From assembly GCF_009363535.1 (NCBI RefSeq), contig NZ_CP045369.1, positions 3,669,001-3,733,000 of the forward strand: DNA of 64,000 nucleotides, in the 5' to 3' direction. Below, in pieces: positions 50,698 to 61,414 of the stretch; position 1 is the first letter of the stretch; each line of letters opens with the position of its first letter. The stretch comes from Microbulbifer sp. THAF38. Its GTDB lineage: Bacteria; Pseudomonadota; Gammaproteobacteria; Pseudomonadales; Cellvibrionaceae. The notes beneath the pieces were generated by a model. The model did no database searches. It saw only the letters and a program-made list of their open reading frames with translations, and was not told the origin of the DNA. The position numbers and the translations under genes were made by a program.

Positions 50698-53553
50698 TTA
50701 CAGTTCGCGGGCAACTTTGACGATATCGTAAACTTCAATCTGGTCACCGGGCTTCACATCGTTGTAGTCCTTCACCCCGATACCACACTCCATGCCGTTG
50801 CGCACGTCCTGCACATCGTCTTTGAAGCGACGCAGGGATTCCAGTTCACCCTGATAGATTACAACGTTGTCGCGTAGTACGCGGATCGGCTTGTTGCGGT
50901 AGACGGTACCCTCGGTAACCATACAGCCGGCAATAGCGCCAAACTTCGGCGAGCGGAAAACATCGCGCACCTGGGCGATACCCACAATCTCTTCGCGCAC
51001 TTCCGGGTCCAGCATGCCGGACAGGGCCTTCTTCACTTCGTCGAGCAGGTTGTAGATCACGCTGTAGTAGCGAACCTCAACCCCTTCGGTCTCAGCTGTT
51101 TTACGGGCTGCAGTATCGGCACGGGTATTGAAGCCCAGTACGATAGCGCCGGAAGTCAGAGCCAGGTTGATATCGTTTTCGGCGATACCGCCCACACCAC
51201 TGGATACCACGTTGACGGAAACTTCTTCGTTACCGATATCCGCCAGCGCACCCAGGATAGCTTCCAGAGAACCGCGCACGTCGGCTTTGATGACAACCGG
51301 CAGCACCTTGCGCTCGCCAGCTTCCATATCCGCAAACATGTTTTCCAGCTTGGCGGCCTGCTGGCGCTGCATACGCTCGCGGCGCTCACTATCAGCGCGC
51401 TGCTCGGCAACTTCACGGGCCTTGCGCTCATCGGCAACCACCATGAACTCATCACCGGCGTTTGGCGTGGAGTCCAGACCCAGCAACTCTACCGGAGTAG
51501 ACGGGCCGGCTTCTTTAACTTGCTTACCGTGCTCGTTGGTCATGGCGCGCACGCGGCCATAGCTCTGGCCAGCCAGGATAATATCGCCGCGCTTCAGTTC
51601 GCCATTCTGTACCAGCAGGGTGGCAACTACGCCGCGACCTTTTTCCAGGCGGGACTCAATCACCACACCGGTGGCCGGCACATTCACTTTAGCCTTCAGT
51701 TCAAGCATTTCCGCCTGCAGGGAAACTGCTTCCAGCAGCTCATCGATACCCTGGCCAGTGTGCGCAGATACGTTGATGAACTGAGTATCACCACCCCAGT
51801 CTTCCGGGATCACATCTTTTGCGGCCAGCTCATTTTTCACGCGATCGGGATCAGCGGCTTCTTTGTCGCACTTGTTCACGGCGACAACCAGCGGCACACC
51901 GGCGGCGCGAGCGTGATTCACAGCTTCTTCAGTCTGCGGCATCACACCGTCATCGGCAGCCACTACCAGAATAACGACGTCGGTAGCTTGGGCACCGCGG
52001 GCACGCATGGCGGTAAAGGCGGCGTGTCCCGGGGTATCCAGGAAAGCGATCTCGCCCTGGCTGGTTTTCACCCGGTAGGCACCGATGTGCTGGGTAATAC
52101 CACCAGCCTCGCCAGAGGCGACTTTGGTCTTGCGGATATAGTCGAGCAGAGAGGTTTTACCGTGGTCAACGTGACCCATCACGGTTACTACCGGCGCGCG
52201 GGAAACCTCGGTGCCCTCTTGAGCCTTGGATTGCGCTACCAGGCTGTCTTCAAGCTCGGTCTCAGAGCGCAATACCACCTTGTGACCCATTTCTTCAACG
52301 ATCAACTGGGCAGTTTCACGATCCAGGGGCTGGTTGATGGTGGCCATCTCACCCATTTTCATTAGGCGCTTGATCAGCTCACCAGCCTTCACATTCATCT
52401 GCTTGGCCAGTTCTGCAACGGTGATGGTTTCACCCAACTGTACTTCGTACACCTGCTTCTCCGTAGGCCGTTTAAAGACGTGTGTCGGCTTCACCTTCAC
52501 ATTCGGACGAGACAGGGAGCGCGTGCTGCGCTTGCTGGCTTCATCTTCCTCAAATACTTCCAGCGCCTGCTCATATAGGGCGGTTTTGCTGGATTTCTTC
52601 GGGCCGGATTTGGAGCGGCGACCGCGGCGTTTGCGCGGCTCATCATCGCTGTTGCGATCTTCACTCGAGGTCGTTTCCAGCTTGCGACGCAGAGAAGGTT
52701 TAACCTCTTCGGTTTTCTCTGCGGGCTTCGCGGGCTTGGCTGGCTTGGCCTTGGCTGCCTGGGCAGCTTTCTCTTTCTTCTCTTGAGCGGCGCGTCGGTC
52801 GGCTTCCAGTTTGGCCTTCTTCTCTTCTAGCTCACGCTCTTCTTGCTCTGCCTGCTGCTTGCGACGTTCCATCGCGGCGATACGCATCGCCTCAATATCA
52901 TCTACATACGTTGAGCGGATGGGTGCGGCGGGTTGCGCCTTTTTCGCTACATTTTCTACGGGTTTACCCTCTGCCTTTTTATCGGCTTTCTCTGCTTCTT
53001 TGGCGGCTTCTGCTGCGGCAGCTTCCGCACGAGCCTTCTCTTCCGCTTCGGCAGCGGCTTTAGCCTCTGCTTCAGCCTTTAAACGCGCTTCCTCTTCTTC
53101 AGCGGCACGACGGGCGGCCTCAGCTTCAGCTGCGGCCTGGGCCTCAGCTGCCGCTTTGGCATCAGCTTCTGCTATTGCAGCCGCGTCCACACCCGTGCGC
53201 ACTTCTTCCGCTTCGGTAGCGCTTTCGTTACCTGCTTCCGCTTCAAGCTCAGCCTGTGGACGCTTCACATAAGTGCGCTTCTTGCGTACTTCCACGTTTA
53301 CAGTTTTGCGGCCGGTGCCAGAGCCGGTTTTCAGCGTGGTTGTGGTCTTGCGTTTCAAGGTGATCTTGCGCGGGCTCGCGCCCTGCTCCCCGTGACTGCT
53401 TTTCAGGAAACTGAGCAGGACCTGCTTTTCTTCATCTGACACCACTGCATTCGCAGAGGTGTGAGGCAAACCCGCTTCTTTCATCTGCTTGAGCAGACGG
53501 TCTTCGGTGGCACCAACCGATTTGGCGAGTTCGCTAACTGTTACTTCGGCCAT
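50698..53553 (-). CDS. infB: translation initiation factor IF-2
   Basis: 951 aa GTPase that places fMet-tRNA on the 30S subunit. It has an N-terminal IF2-N domain (1-55), a long Ala/Glu/Lys-rich helical linker (about 105-330), a second N domain (about 380-430) and the G domain starting near residue 450. The G domain motifs are [16 protein letters not shown] and NKCDKE. Domains II-IV follow to the C terminus (GYSGVLDP-like [14 protein letters not shown]). Three tandem tRNA-fMet genes are upstream in the same operon region. Confidence 0.97.
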   Translation of the reverse strand: MAEVTVSELAKSVGATEDRLLKQMKEAGLPHTSANAVVSDEEKQVLLSFLKSSHGEQGASPRKITLKRKTTTTLKTGSGTGRKTVNVEVRKKRTYVKRPQAELEAEAGNESATEAEEVRTGVDAAAIAEADAKAAAEAQAAAEAEAARRAAEEEEARLKAEAEAKAAAEAEEKARAEAAAAEAAKEAEKADKKAEGKPVENVAKKAQPAAPIRSTYVDDIEAMRIAAMERRKQQAEQEERELEEKKAKLEADRRAAQEKKEKAAQAAKAKPAKPAKPAEKTEEVKPSLRRKLETTSSEDRNSDDEPRKRRGRRSKSGPKKSSKTALYEQALEVFEEDEASKRSTRSLSRPNVKVKPTHVFKRPTEKQVYEVQLGETITVAELAKQMNVKAGELIKRLMKMGEMATINQPLDRETAQLIVEEMGHKVVLRSETELEDSLVAQSKAQEGTEVSRAPVVTVMGHVDHGKTSLLDYIRKTKVASGEAGGITQHIGAYRVKTSQGEIAFLDTPGHAAFTAMRARGAQATDVVILVVAADDGVMPQTEEAVNHARAAGVPLVVAVNKCDKEAADPDRVKNELAAKDVIPEDWGGDTQFINVSAHTGQGIDELLEAVSLQAEMLELKAKVNVPATGVVIESRLEKGRGVVATLLVQNGELKRGDIILAGQSYGRVRAMTNEHGKQVKEAGPSTPVELLGLDSTPNAGDEFMVVADERKAREVAEQRADSERRERMQRQQAAKLENMFADMEAGERKVLPVVIKADVRGSLEAILGALADIGNEEVSVNVVSSGVGGIAENDINLALTSGAIVLGFNTRADTAARKTAETEGVEVRYYSVIYNLLDEVKKALSGMLDPEVREEIVGIAQVRDVFRSPKFGAIAGCMVTEGTVYRNKPIRVLRDNVVIYQGELESLRRFKDDVQDVRNGMECGIGVKDYNDVKPGDQIEVYDIVKVAREL

Positions 53554-53617
53554 TCTCTCTCCTAAAAGTCACTTGGTCGGAGGGGGTTACTTATACGTAA
53601 TACTTGTTGCTGTGTGT

Positions 53618-55120
53618 TTAAGCCTGTTCGCCGCTATCATCGGCAAACCAAGGCTCACGCGCCTTCATAATCAGCGCTGCGGCACGTTCCTGATCGAGAC
53701 CCTCGATATCGAGCAAGTCATCCACCGCCTGTTCCGCCAGGTCTTCCATAGTCGCAATACCGCGACTGGCCAGCTGGAAGGCCAGATGGCGCTCCATACC
53801 ATCCATATTCAGCAGGTCTTCCTGGGGCTCGGAGGCATCCAGCTTCTCTTCAGAGGCCAGGGCCTGGGTGAGCAGGGAGTCCTTGGCACGGGCACGCAGC
53901 TCTTCAGCGATATCCTCGTCGAAACCCTCGATTGCGAGCATTTCTTCGATGGGTACGTAAGCCACTTCCTCCAGGGAGGTAAAGCCCTCGTCCACCAGTA
54001 TGCTGGCCACATCCTCGTCGATATCCAGGCGATCGATAAACACCTGCATGATGGAACTGGACTCAGCTTCCTGTTTATTCTGCCACTCGTCGGAACTCAT
54101 GACATTAATCTGCCACTGAGTCAGCTCTGACGCGAGACGAACATTCTGGCCACTGCGGCCAATAGCCATAGCGAGGTTCTCCTCAGCTACCGCCACGTCC
54201 ATTGAGCCGGCGTCTTCATCCACAACGATGGATTCGATTTCCGCCGGCGCCATGGCATTGATCACGAACTGGGCCGGGTTCTCGTCCCACAGTACGATAT
54301 CCACACGCTCGCCGGACAGCTCATTAGACACAGCCTGCACACGCGCACCGCGCATGCCCACACAAGCTCCGACCGGATCGATACGGCCGTCGTTGGTGTT
54401 TACGGCGATCTTGGCACGCAGGCCAGGATCTCGGGCAGCGCCCTTGATTTCAATAACCTGCTCGGAGATTTCCGGCACTTCGATGCGGAACAGCTCGATA
54501 ATCATTTCCGGACAGGAGCGGCTCAACATCAACTGAGGGCCGCGGGCTTCCGGTTGAATTTCCAGCAGGATGGCACGGACGCGGTCACCGAGACGGAAAA
54601 TCTCCCGGCCAACCAGTTGGTCGCGAGGCAGGCGCGCTTCGGCATTGTTGCCCAGATCCACGGCGATAAAGTCGCGGGTAACCTTCTTAACCGTGCCGCT
54701 CACCATCTCGCCAACGCGGTCGCGGTATTCGTCTACAACCTTGGCACGCTCGGCTTCACGCACTTTTTGCACGATCACCTGTTTAGCGGTCTGCGCGGCG
54801 ATACGGCCGAATTCTACATTCTCCACCTGTTCGCGGTAGATATCACCGGCTTTCAGCTCGGTGTCTTTCTCGTGGGCTTCTTCCAGGGTGAACTGAGTGC
54901 CCAGCTCCGCCAGGGTATCATCATCCACCACTTCCCAGCTGCGGAAAGTCTCGTAGTCGCCACTGCGGCGATCGATGATAACCTCAATGGTTGAATCTTC
55001 GTCGTAGCGTTTCTTCGTGGCCGTTGCCAATGCCGCTTCGATGGCCTGGAAAATAATCTCCTGGTCAACGCCCTTCTCGTTGGATACCGCCTCGGCTACC
55101 AGCAAGATTTCTTTGTTCAT
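53618..55120 (-). CDS. nusA: transcription termination/antitermination factor NusA
   Basis: 500 aa. N-terminal RNA-polymerase-binding domain (1-130), S1 domain (about 135-200; [22 protein letters not shown]), two KH domains (about 205-345; [31 protein letters not shown] and [23 protein letters not shown]), and two C-terminal acidic HhH repeats (about 365-500). The second repeat is the one that regulates binding in E. coli. The ATG at 55120 ([13 protein letters not shown]) is chosen over one five codons upstream. It lies 42 bp downstream of rimP. Confidence 0.97.
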   Translation of the reverse strand: MNKEILLVAEAVSNEKGVDQEIIFQAIEAALATATKKRYDEDSTIEVIIDRRSGDYETFRSWEVVDDDTLAELGTQFTLEEAHEKDTELKAGDIYREQVENVEFGRIAAQTAKQVIVQKVREAERAKVVDEYRDRVGEMVSGTVKKVTRDFIAVDLGNNAEARLPRDQLVGREIFRLGDRVRAILLEIQPEARGPQLMLSRSCPEMIIELFRIEVPEISEQVIEIKGAARDPGLRAKIAVNTNDGRIDPVGACVGMRGARVQAVSNELSGERVDIVLWDENPAQFVINAMAPAEIESIVVDEDAGSMDVAVAEENLAMAIGRSGQNVRLASELTQWQINVMSSDEWQNKQEAESSSIMQVFIDRLDIDEDVASILVDEGFTSLEEVAYVPIEEMLAIEGFDEDIAEELRARAKDSLLTQALASEEKLDASEPQEDLLNMDGMERHLAFQLASRGIATMEDLAEQAVDDLLDIEGLDQERAAALIMKAREPWFADDSGEQA

Positions 55121-55162
55121 GCAACTGTGCCTCAAAATCGCCTGAATTCAGGCGCCTACAGG

Positions 55163-55627
55163 TTACTTGGTAAATTGGGGAATAATATTTGCTTTCTCGA
55201 TGCTGTCGATCGGCAGCAGGTATTCATTTTCGCCATCCACGCGCAGAACGACCTCATCCCCTTCCACGCCGGCCAGCAGGCCGCGCCATTTGCGCTGGCC
55301 GTCGAGCGGCATACGCAGGCGTACCTCTATCTGGGCGCCGACAAAACGCTCGTATTGTTCCAGCTTATACAGGGGGCGATCGAGACCTGGGGAGGAGACC
55401 TCCAGGGTATATCTACCGCTAATGGGGTCTTCCACATCCAGTACGGCACTCGCTTGGCGGCTGACTTTCTCGCAGTCCTCCACGCCTATGCCATTTTCAG
55501 AATCGATATAGATGCGCAGCAGCGCGTTGCGGCCGTGGGTCTGATAATCGATCCCCCACAGCTCACACCCCAGCGATGCCACCACCGGCGCCAGAAGTTC
55601 TTCCAGCAATTCGCGTTTGCTCGCCAT
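55163..55627 (-). CDS. rimP: ribosome maturation factor RimP
   Basis: 154 aa, full length. Motifs are [47 protein letters not shown] and [20 protein letters not shown], the family signature. It takes part in 30S maturation. Its start codon follows an intrinsic-terminator-like hairpin by only about 17 nt (see leader hairpins). Confidence 0.95.
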   Translation of the reverse strand: MASKRELLEELLAPVVASLGCELWGIDYQTHGRNALLRIYIDSENGIGVEDCEKVSRQASAVLDVEDPISGRYTLEVSSPGLDRPLYKLEQYERFVGAQIEVRLRMPLDGQRKWRGLLAGVEGDEVVLRVDGENEYLLPIDSIEKANIIPQFTK

Positions 55628-55643
55628 TTACGTCACCACATAC

Positions 55644-55722
55644 AAAAAATGGGCCTGCGGCCCACTTCGAAAAATATCTGCAACTTTTTTTGCAGATACG
55701 AAAAAGCCCCTGACGGGGCTTT
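55644..55722 (-). terminator. three tandem hairpins in the tRNA-fMet/rimP leader
   Basis: In transcription order: AAAGCCCC/GGGGCTTT followed by TTCG (55703-55722), TATCTGCAA/TTGCAGATA (55675-55698), and TGGGCC/GGCCCA followed by six T (55644-55664). The first and third are intrinsic-terminator-like. They would separate the tRNA transcripts from rimP-nusA-infB and could make operon expression depend on NusA-modulated readthrough, as described for the E. coli operon. Confidence 0.75.
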
Positions 55723-55874
55723 GACCGCACATCCATGCAGCCAGTATGCATGAATGCAATTTGGTAGCGAAAGCAGATAACAATCTGAGACTTTCACTCG
55801 GCAATGCCGGCCAGAGAAGAAAAGGGAGCCCAAATCATCGGGCATCGACCTAAGCGCCACTGGCACCTGAATTT

Positions 55875-55951
<77 letters not shown>

Positions 55952-55990
55952 ACAACACATGCGCATCAAAGTTTTTGCCAAAAGCAAAAT

Positions 55991-56067
<77 letters not shown>

Positions 56068-56107
56068 ACAACAAATGCACATCAAAGTTTTTGCTGAAAA
56101 GCAAAAT

Positions 56108-56184
<77 letters not shown>

Positions 56185-56261
56185 ACAACTCCAAGAAACA
56201 AAGCCTGGTTGATCTTTGTTTCCCTGCGGCGGGACCAGCCCAACCACTCAAGAGGCTGCGC

Positions 56262-56290
56262 ATTCTATGGTTAGCATCCCGATGAGTCAA
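56262..56290 (-). promoter_or_regulatory. sigma-70 promoter of the tRNA-fMet/nusA operon
   Basis: On the minus strand TTGACT (56285-56290) and TAGAAT (56262-56267) are separated by exactly 17 bp, followed by a GC-rich discriminator (GCGCAGCC) typical of stringently controlled stable-RNA promoters. The start is expected near 56255. The remaining DNA up to 56585 shows no gene. Confidence 0.85.
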
Positions 56291-56585
56291 GCCACAATTG
56301 GCATTTGTTTTCGCCTTTCGTGTAAAACCCCCTACCTTTTTCTGGCCCGTTGACTCCCCGAAGATACTTTTATGCTCCGGGGCTTACGAACCCTGAAAGT
56401 CACTTAGACCCACCACGTAAAATCACCTACAAGGCAATTCACGGCATTTGGCAGGCAATCCAAAGGACATGATAAGAAGGCCTGCTGGGACTTTGGGAAC
56501 AAGTGAGAGATGAGCGTTGAGCACTACTCCTGCTTACCCGCAATCTCCGGTGTAGTTATTCCGCCTCCAAATCAGAGAGCGGCAG

Positions 56586-56984
56586 TTAGGCAAACACACG
56601 CGCCAATAAGTCAGTATCCAAATACGCGGTGATCTCTACGATTTTCGCATCGCGCATCACCATAGCCCAGCAGTAAGCCTGCTTGTATTCCACGCCATTT
56701 AATGCATGGCCGGTGCTTTCAAAGCGCAAAAACACCTTCTCTCCCTCTGCTGCAAGGTCAACAAAGGTTGTCTTGAGGCCATCCTCCAGGCTATCTAATA
56801 GCGGAGCGAAAGCATTATCTATTAAAGCCCGCTTCGAGTGAAAAACTCCCGAAGCGGGCGTAGAGCCTATCACTGTCCACAACACATCCTCGGCAATCAG
56901 TTCAAAAAGGGGGCCACTGTCGCCCGCCTCCCATGGGCGGAATGCTTCGCGAACCAGTTGTTTATTAGCTTCAGCAAAATTCAT
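56586..56984 (-). CDS. SnoaL/NTF2-like protein
   Basis: 132 aa alpha+beta-barrel protein of the ketosteroid-isomerase-like superfamily: VREAFRPWEAGDSGPLFELIAEDVLWTVIGSTPASGVFHSKRALID at the front and ENVLMRFESTGHALNGVEYKQAYCWAMVMRDAKIVEITAYLDTDLL-like strands at the end. The family ranges from isomerases to polyketide cyclases and stress proteins. No catalytic assignment is possible. It is solitary, on the minus strand, with non-coding DNA on both sides. Confidence 0.82.
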   Translation of the reverse strand: MNFAEANKQLVREAFRPWEAGDSGPLFELIAEDVLWTVIGSTPASGVFHSKRALIDNAFAPLLDSLEDGLKTTFVDLAAEGEKVFLRFESTGHALNGVEYKQAYCWAMVMRDAKIVEITAYLDTDLLARVFA

Positions 56985-57183
56985 GCCCCCCCCTCTTAAC
57001 TAGACGCCTGCAGGAACGTAGCTCACTTCAGAACCAGCAAACCCAGACAAAAATGGGGAAGTGGCAACATCTGTCGTGAATATTCTGCTGGGTCAACTCT
57101 GTAGAAGTAATTACCACTAACATTATTTTCTAGCACACTTCTATGCCACACCTCCAAAGCCTAGCAGCCCTGTATTGGTCCCT

Positions 57184-57369
57184 TTATCGGCTTATCAGCA
57201 ATGAATATACCGCTTTTGTAACTAGCCCAAAAAAGTTCTCTTCACGACCACCTGCAAATACATTCATTTCAACCAAGTGACCCTCAGTATCAACTTCGAT
57301 AACAGTCAACACGGTGGCACTTCCGGTAAGCAAGCGCCTCTCAAAGTGCTTCCACCGCAAGATCCGAAA
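57184..57369 (-). pseudogene. possible remnant of an unidentified gene
   Basis: A stop-free stretch of about 60 codons on the minus strand reads like the C-terminal end of a real protein (TVLTVIEVDTEGHLVEMNVF, then AGGREENFFGLVTKAVYSLL) before a stop. No start codon or matching upstream part is found; an in-frame TAA at 57370-57372 closes it. It lies in the 479-nt gap between the SnoaL-like gene and the UbiM-like gene, otherwise empty. The source family is not recognised. Confidence 0.28.
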
Positions 57370-57463
57370 TTAAACCACTTAGGAATAGGCTACCCTCTTA
57401 GCCGGAAATCAACCTCACATCCCATCCCTTTCTCGCTAACAATTCACTCGCATAGGCCTTCGG

Positions 57464-58633
57464 TCAGTGACGGGTAAGCTGGTGCACTATGGCTCGCCGC
57501 ACCGGCGGGAAATGCTCACTGATACGCAATACAGCCTTGCGCAGCAATTTCGCCGGCAGACGATCATCGGTAAAGAGGTCCACCAGCCGATTGGTGCCCG
57601 TATATATTGGATGCGACTCCAGGCGATGCTGAACCTGATAGCGAGACAGAACGCGGGAGAGCGCTACCGACTGATATAGGCGCGTTACATTGTGTAGCTG
57701 ATTGGTCAGACTTTTCGCTCCGGCCAACCCCAGGTTAAACCCGTGAGCCGTGACTGGATGCATCCCCACAGCCGCATCCCCCACCAGGGCAAAGCGTTCC
57801 GCGTAAAATCGATGGGCATAGACGGCCACCAGCGGATAGCTATGTCGCCGGCCGAGCGCCTCTACAGCCCCCAGCACCCCAGCACTCTCCCTCTGCACGT
57901 GCGCTGCAAATGCTTCATCGCCATAGGCCATAATTTCCTCGGCGCAACTTGCGGATACTGTGACCACCGCCGAGCAGGTATAAGCATCGGACATAGGCAG
58001 CAGAGCCAGAGTGGAACCGTAGCGGAAGCACTCGCGGGCTATGCCACCGTGCTCCCGCTCTGTACGCACCGCCCCCAGTATCGCAACCCTACCGAAATCA
58101 CGCATATCCGCACCGATCCCCGCCATGCGGCGCACCTCTGAAAAGCGGCTGTCTGCCGCCACCAACAGGGCTGCGGCAATATCCTGCCCACTATCCAGCT
58201 GCACCAGTCGCCGCGCTGCCTCGCAGCGCGTGCCAACAACCGCACTATTCGTCTGCAGCTGAATATTGCTGTCCTCACGTACCGCGTCATAGAGAGCCCG
58301 CCGGATTGCATAATTGGGCGCAATAAATCCTAGCGGCCCACGCCCACGCGTGTCGAAATCCAGATAAGTGGGAGAGTTGCCATCCACCACCTGCGCAGAG
58401 TCCAGCGGGCCCTGCTCGCTGGACTTGAGCCGCTGCCAGACTCCCAAGGACTGCAGCAACCTTACGGATTTGTGAGTGAGCGCAATTTCCCGTCCATCGT
58501 TCGCAGGACTCGCCAATATTTCTTCACCCTGACGCTCCAACAAGGTGACTCTGCAATCCCGAGCAGCCAGCATAAGCGCCAGTGCCATACCGGCGGGGCC
58601 TGCCCCCACAATCGCGACATCTGTGTGTAGCAT
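57464..58633 (-). CDS. UbiH/UbiF/COQ6-family FAD monooxygenase, UbiM-like
   Basis: 389 aa. FAD-binding motifs are VAIVGAGPAGMALALMLAARDCRVTLLER (GxGxxG), the DG-type region (AADSRFSEVRRMAGI) and the GD motif FALVGDAAVGMHPVTAHGFNLGLAGAKSL. The GDAAxGMHPVTAHGFNLGL form resembles the UbiM branch of ubiquinone hydroxylases rather than UbiH/I/F, as I recall it. The ATG at 58633 has AGGGAG seven bases upstream; a longer frame adds about 100 non-conserved residues. Divergent from phzF. The precise hydroxylation position is not determinable here. Confidence 0.8.
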   Translation of the reverse strand: MLHTDVAIVGAGPAGMALALMLAARDCRVTLLERQGEEILASPANDGREIALTHKSVRLLQSLGVWQRLKSSEQGPLDSAQVVDGNSPTYLDFDTRGRGPLGFIAPNYAIRRALYDAVREDSNIQLQTNSAVVGTRCEAARRLVQLDSGQDIAAALLVAADSRFSEVRRMAGIGADMRDFGRVAILGAVRTEREHGGIARECFRYGSTLALLPMSDAYTCSAVVTVSASCAEEIMAYGDEAFAAHVQRESAGVLGAVEALGRRHSYPLVAVYAHRFYAERFALVGDAAVGMHPVTAHGFNLGLAGAKSLTNQLHNVTRLYQSVALSRVLSRYQVQHRLESHPIYTGTNRLVDLFTDDRLPAKLLRKAVLRISEHFPPVRRAIVHQLTRH

Positions 58634-58799
58634 CCCAAACTCCCTAAACCACCCCAAACCATTTACGACTCGCGATGAAAAACTCTTGTTATCCACCGCT
58701 CGACATGCACTGTATGCTGGAACAGTGGCCACTCGACTGATACAAATCAGGAAAGCGCAAGGCAGAAAAAAGAGTAGATGCACAGACAAGGAATCGTAT

Positions 58800-59597
58800 A
58801 TGCAGCTCGAAATCGACATCATCAACGCCTTCACCGACACCCAGTTTGGCGGCAACTCCGCAGCGGTGATCATCACTAAAGAGTGGCTCAGCGAGCCCTT
58901 GATGCAGTCCATTGCCGCGCAAAACAATCTCTCGGAAACCGCATTTTTGCGTAGGCGTAGCGACAGCGAATACCAAATCCGCTGGTTTTCTCCATTAACA
59001 GAAATCGATTTTTGCGGTCACGCCACCCTGGCCTCAGCTTTTGTCGTATTTCGCAGGCATCCACACTTTAAAGGACTGAATTTCTTCGCCGAGGCAGTAG
59101 GTAATATGCACATCAGCCGCAACAGCGACGGCCTGATCTCCATGGACTTTCCCTCCCGCCCCCCACAACCACTGGCCAGTATTCCCAGTGACCTGCTCGA
59201 AGGACTGTCCATCACACCCACAGAGGTTCTGCGCAACAATCAAGCCTACTTTGCCGTTTACAGCGCAGAAGAAGATATTTTGCGCTTACAACAGGATGCT
59301 GCCAAGCTGGCTAGGCTCGCTCCCTATGATGTAGTAGTAACCGCACAATCAAAGAAGTACGATTTTATTTCCAGGTATTTCTGGCCCGCTAATGGTGGCG
59401 CCGAGGACCCAGTAACCGGGTCTATCCACACAGGTCTGGCACCCTACTGGGGAGAAAAGCTGGGCAAACCTAGTTTGATCGCCCACCAAGCTTCCAAGCG
59501 TGGCGGCCTACAACACTGCCAGCTAGAGGAAGAGCGAGTAATCATCTCCGGCAACGCCGTGCCATACCTTAATGGCATCATCGATGTAGCCGAATAA
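58800..59597 (+). CDS. PhzF-family isomerase-like protein
   Basis: 265 aa of the PhzF/diaminopimelate-epimerase fold. The start MQLEIDIINAFTDTQFGGNSAAV matches the family and the catalytic Glu is E46 in NNLSETAFL. The second domain carries ISRYFWPANGGAEDPVTGSIHTGLAPYW. Most family members outside phenazine clusters have unknown substrates, and no other phenazine gene is present. The ATG at 58800 fits the family start; the frame extends upstream without homology. Confidence 0.9.
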   Translation: MQLEIDIINAFTDTQFGGNSAAVIITKEWLSEPLMQSIAAQNNLSETAFLRRRSDSEYQIRWFSPLTEIDFCGHATLASAFVVFRRHPHFKGLNFFAEAVGNMHISRNSDGLISMDFPSRPPQPLASIPSDLLEGLSITPTEVLRNNQAYFAVYSAEEDILRLQQDAAKLARLAPYDVVVTAQSKKYDFISRYFWPANGGAEDPVTGSIHTGLAPYWGEKLGKPSLIAHQASKRGGLQHCQLEEERVIISGNAVPYLNGIIDVAE

Positions 59598-59694
59598 TTT
59601 TTATGATTCGGCACGTTTGTGGCATCACCTGCGAAACCACAACCATATGTCATATGTAGGGCCCCCAAATAACCCCGAAAAAAAAGGAGTAGAA

Positions 59695-60117
59695 ATGAAT
59701 CACAAAGGCTCATGTCTCTGTGACGAAGTGCACTTTGAGGTAGAGGGGGAGTTTGAAAGCTTCTTTCTTTGCCACTGCGACCACTGCCGCAAAGACACCG
59801 GCTCCGCTCACGCTGCAAACCTGTTTTCTTCCTCGGCAAAACTGCAGTGGTTAAGCGGGGAAGAGTACATTAGGGTGTTTAGGCTCCCCTCGACCCGGCA
59901 CGTAAAAAGCTTTTGTAGTCAGTGTGGCTCCGCACTGCCTTACGCGGATAAGGAAACAGGGCTAGTGGCGGTGCCCGCAGGCAGCCTCAACAGCCCCATC
60001 ACCATCAAGCCCACAGGACATATCTTTATGGGCAGCAAAGCGGATTGGGACAAGGACCTGAGCAAAGCCCCCAAATTCGGCAGCTTTCCCCAGGAAGATA
60101 ATGTTGATATTTCCTGA
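59695..60117 (+). CDS. GFA/CENP-V-family zinc protein (second copy)
   Basis: 140 aa. Motifs CLCDEVHF (C7, C9), LCHCDHCRKDTGSAHAANLF and FCSQCGSALPY form the zinc sites. Sequence differs clearly from the GFA protein at 45271-45681, so the two are paralogues rather than recent copies. AAGGAG precedes the ATG at 59695. It follows phzF by about 100 nt on the same strand and may be cotranscribed. Confidence 0.87.
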   Translation: MNHKGSCLCDEVHFEVEGEFESFFLCHCDHCRKDTGSAHAANLFSSSAKLQWLSGEEYIRVFRLPSTRHVKSFCSQCGSALPYADKETGLVAVPAGSLNSPITIKPTGHIFMGSKADWDKDLSKAPKFGSFPQEDNVDIS

Positions 60118-60174
60118 AAGAAACGCGGTGCCGCTCACAAATAAGTAAAACTGCACCGCATGCTGTTTATAGGC

Positions 60175-61335
60175 TTAGCCGGGATGACCATCCACTCTGG
60201 GCTGAAATAATACAGGGGTGTAGTAAATCAGAAACAGGGAGTAGCCAAGCACCCAGGCAATAATCGCGGCGAGAAAGCCGCTGGGGGCCGGCGCCCAAAA
60301 AATACGGGCCAGAGCGGACAGGGCCAGCGCGGCAAACGCCAGCGGCATCAAACGCGGCGCCTGTAGAATACGACCGGTGTGCCCCAAACTCACTCGACTG
60401 GTCATCGCCAAAATCAAGCCGCCGATGCCACCCACTGCAAAAGCGTGTAGCGCAGGACTTTGCCAGGCGGGAGCCACTCCACTCCAAGCCAGGGCGGCGA
60501 GAAAACACCCCAAAATCACCAGCCAATAGCTCAGGTGCAGAGACCAAACCATAGGCTCAGCCCAGATTTTAGTGGGGTGCCAACGCAGCACTCTTATTAG
60601 CTGCAAAACACCTAGAGACAAAGCAAGCAGTGCCCAGACTATTCTGGGTAAATCCAAGGCAACACTGAGTAGCAGCAGTACTACCGAGATATGCGTACCC
60701 CATTCAACTAGAGGTAATTTTTCCCGGGGACTCAAGTGGAAGCGTCGCGCAGTAAAGAAAGGAATAACTCTGCCACCAATGACCAGAATAATCCCTGTCA
60801 CCAAAAGCAGAGCCATCAGTGCCACTCGGCTCTGTGCACCGGGCAATAGCCAATGACAGGCCGCTAGCCCGGCAAAGGCCAGCATAGCGGGCAACACAAA
60901 CAGATTGCGCCACTGTTTTGTACGCAGCACTCGTGCCCCCAACAGGAATGCGGCCAACAGGAAGAAGGATACTTCAGCTACTACCGGCATCCACAGGGGC
61001 ACTGCCGCGACCAGATACCCCAGGCGCGCTAGTAACCACAAGCCCACCAGGCTCATTAACTGGGGCCCCTTGGGCGAAGGGATTCCAGTCCAGGTTTGCA
61101 TTGCAGTGCCAAGAAAACCCACCACCACCGCCGCCGCAAAGCCAAATAGCATTTCATGGGAGTGCCAGGCGATCCCCACGCGCAGCGCGGGCAATTGCCA
61201 GCCGGACAAAGAAGCCTGCCAGATCAACAGAGCAACCATGCTCCACAGGGCGCCACCCCAGAAGAAAGGCCGAAAAGGCATGCGCCAAAATGGAGCAATG
61301 GATTCCGCACTCGCGCGGTCGACAATGGGTATCAC
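60175..61335 (-). CDS. nnrS: NnrS family heme/copper membrane protein
   Basis: 386 aa with about 12 membrane helices. The N-terminal FWRMPFRPFFWGGALWSMVALLIW and GIAWHSHEMLFGFAAAVVVGFLGTAMQTWTG segments, including the conserved WHxHEM, are diagnostic for NnrS, a protein linked to nitric-oxide resistance. The GTG start has AAGGAG eight bases upstream. No nitric-oxide reductase gene is in the window. About 320-380 nt upstream lie two perfect palindromes. Confidence 0.9.
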   Translation of the reverse strand: MIPIVDRASAESIAPFWRMPFRPFFWGGALWSMVALLIWQASLSGWQLPALRVGIAWHSHEMLFGFAAAVVVGFLGTAMQTWTGIPSPKGPQLMSLVGLWLLARLGYLVAAVPLWMPVVAEVSFFLLAAFLLGARVLRTKQWRNLFVLPAMLAFAGLAACHWLLPGAQSRVALMALLLVTGIILVIGGRVIPFFTARRFHLSPREKLPLVEWGTHISVVLLLLSVALDLPRIVWALLALSLGVLQLIRVLRWHPTKIWAEPMVWSLHLSYWLVILGCFLAALAWSGVAPAWQSPALHAFAVGGIGGLILAMTSRVSLGHTGRILQAPRLMPLAFAALALSALARIFWAPAPSGFLAAIIAWVLGYSLFLIYYTPVLFQPRVDGHPG

Positions 61336-61414
61336 AGTCTGTTCTCCTTAAAAAAAGGGAGGTTAATTCTCCCGGGACAATTGCCTGCTTTCACAATGGT
61401 TCTCTCCGCAGTTA

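Noticed and set aside
51520..52365. 281-codon plus-strand frame opposite infB
   Set aside because: It is antisense to the conserved IF-2 G domain and has no ribosome-binding site or homology pattern.
58800..59597. Phenazine biosynthesis cluster
   Set aside because: Only a PhzF-family protein is present; no phzA-E or phzG genes. PhzF homologues are common outside phenazine pathways.
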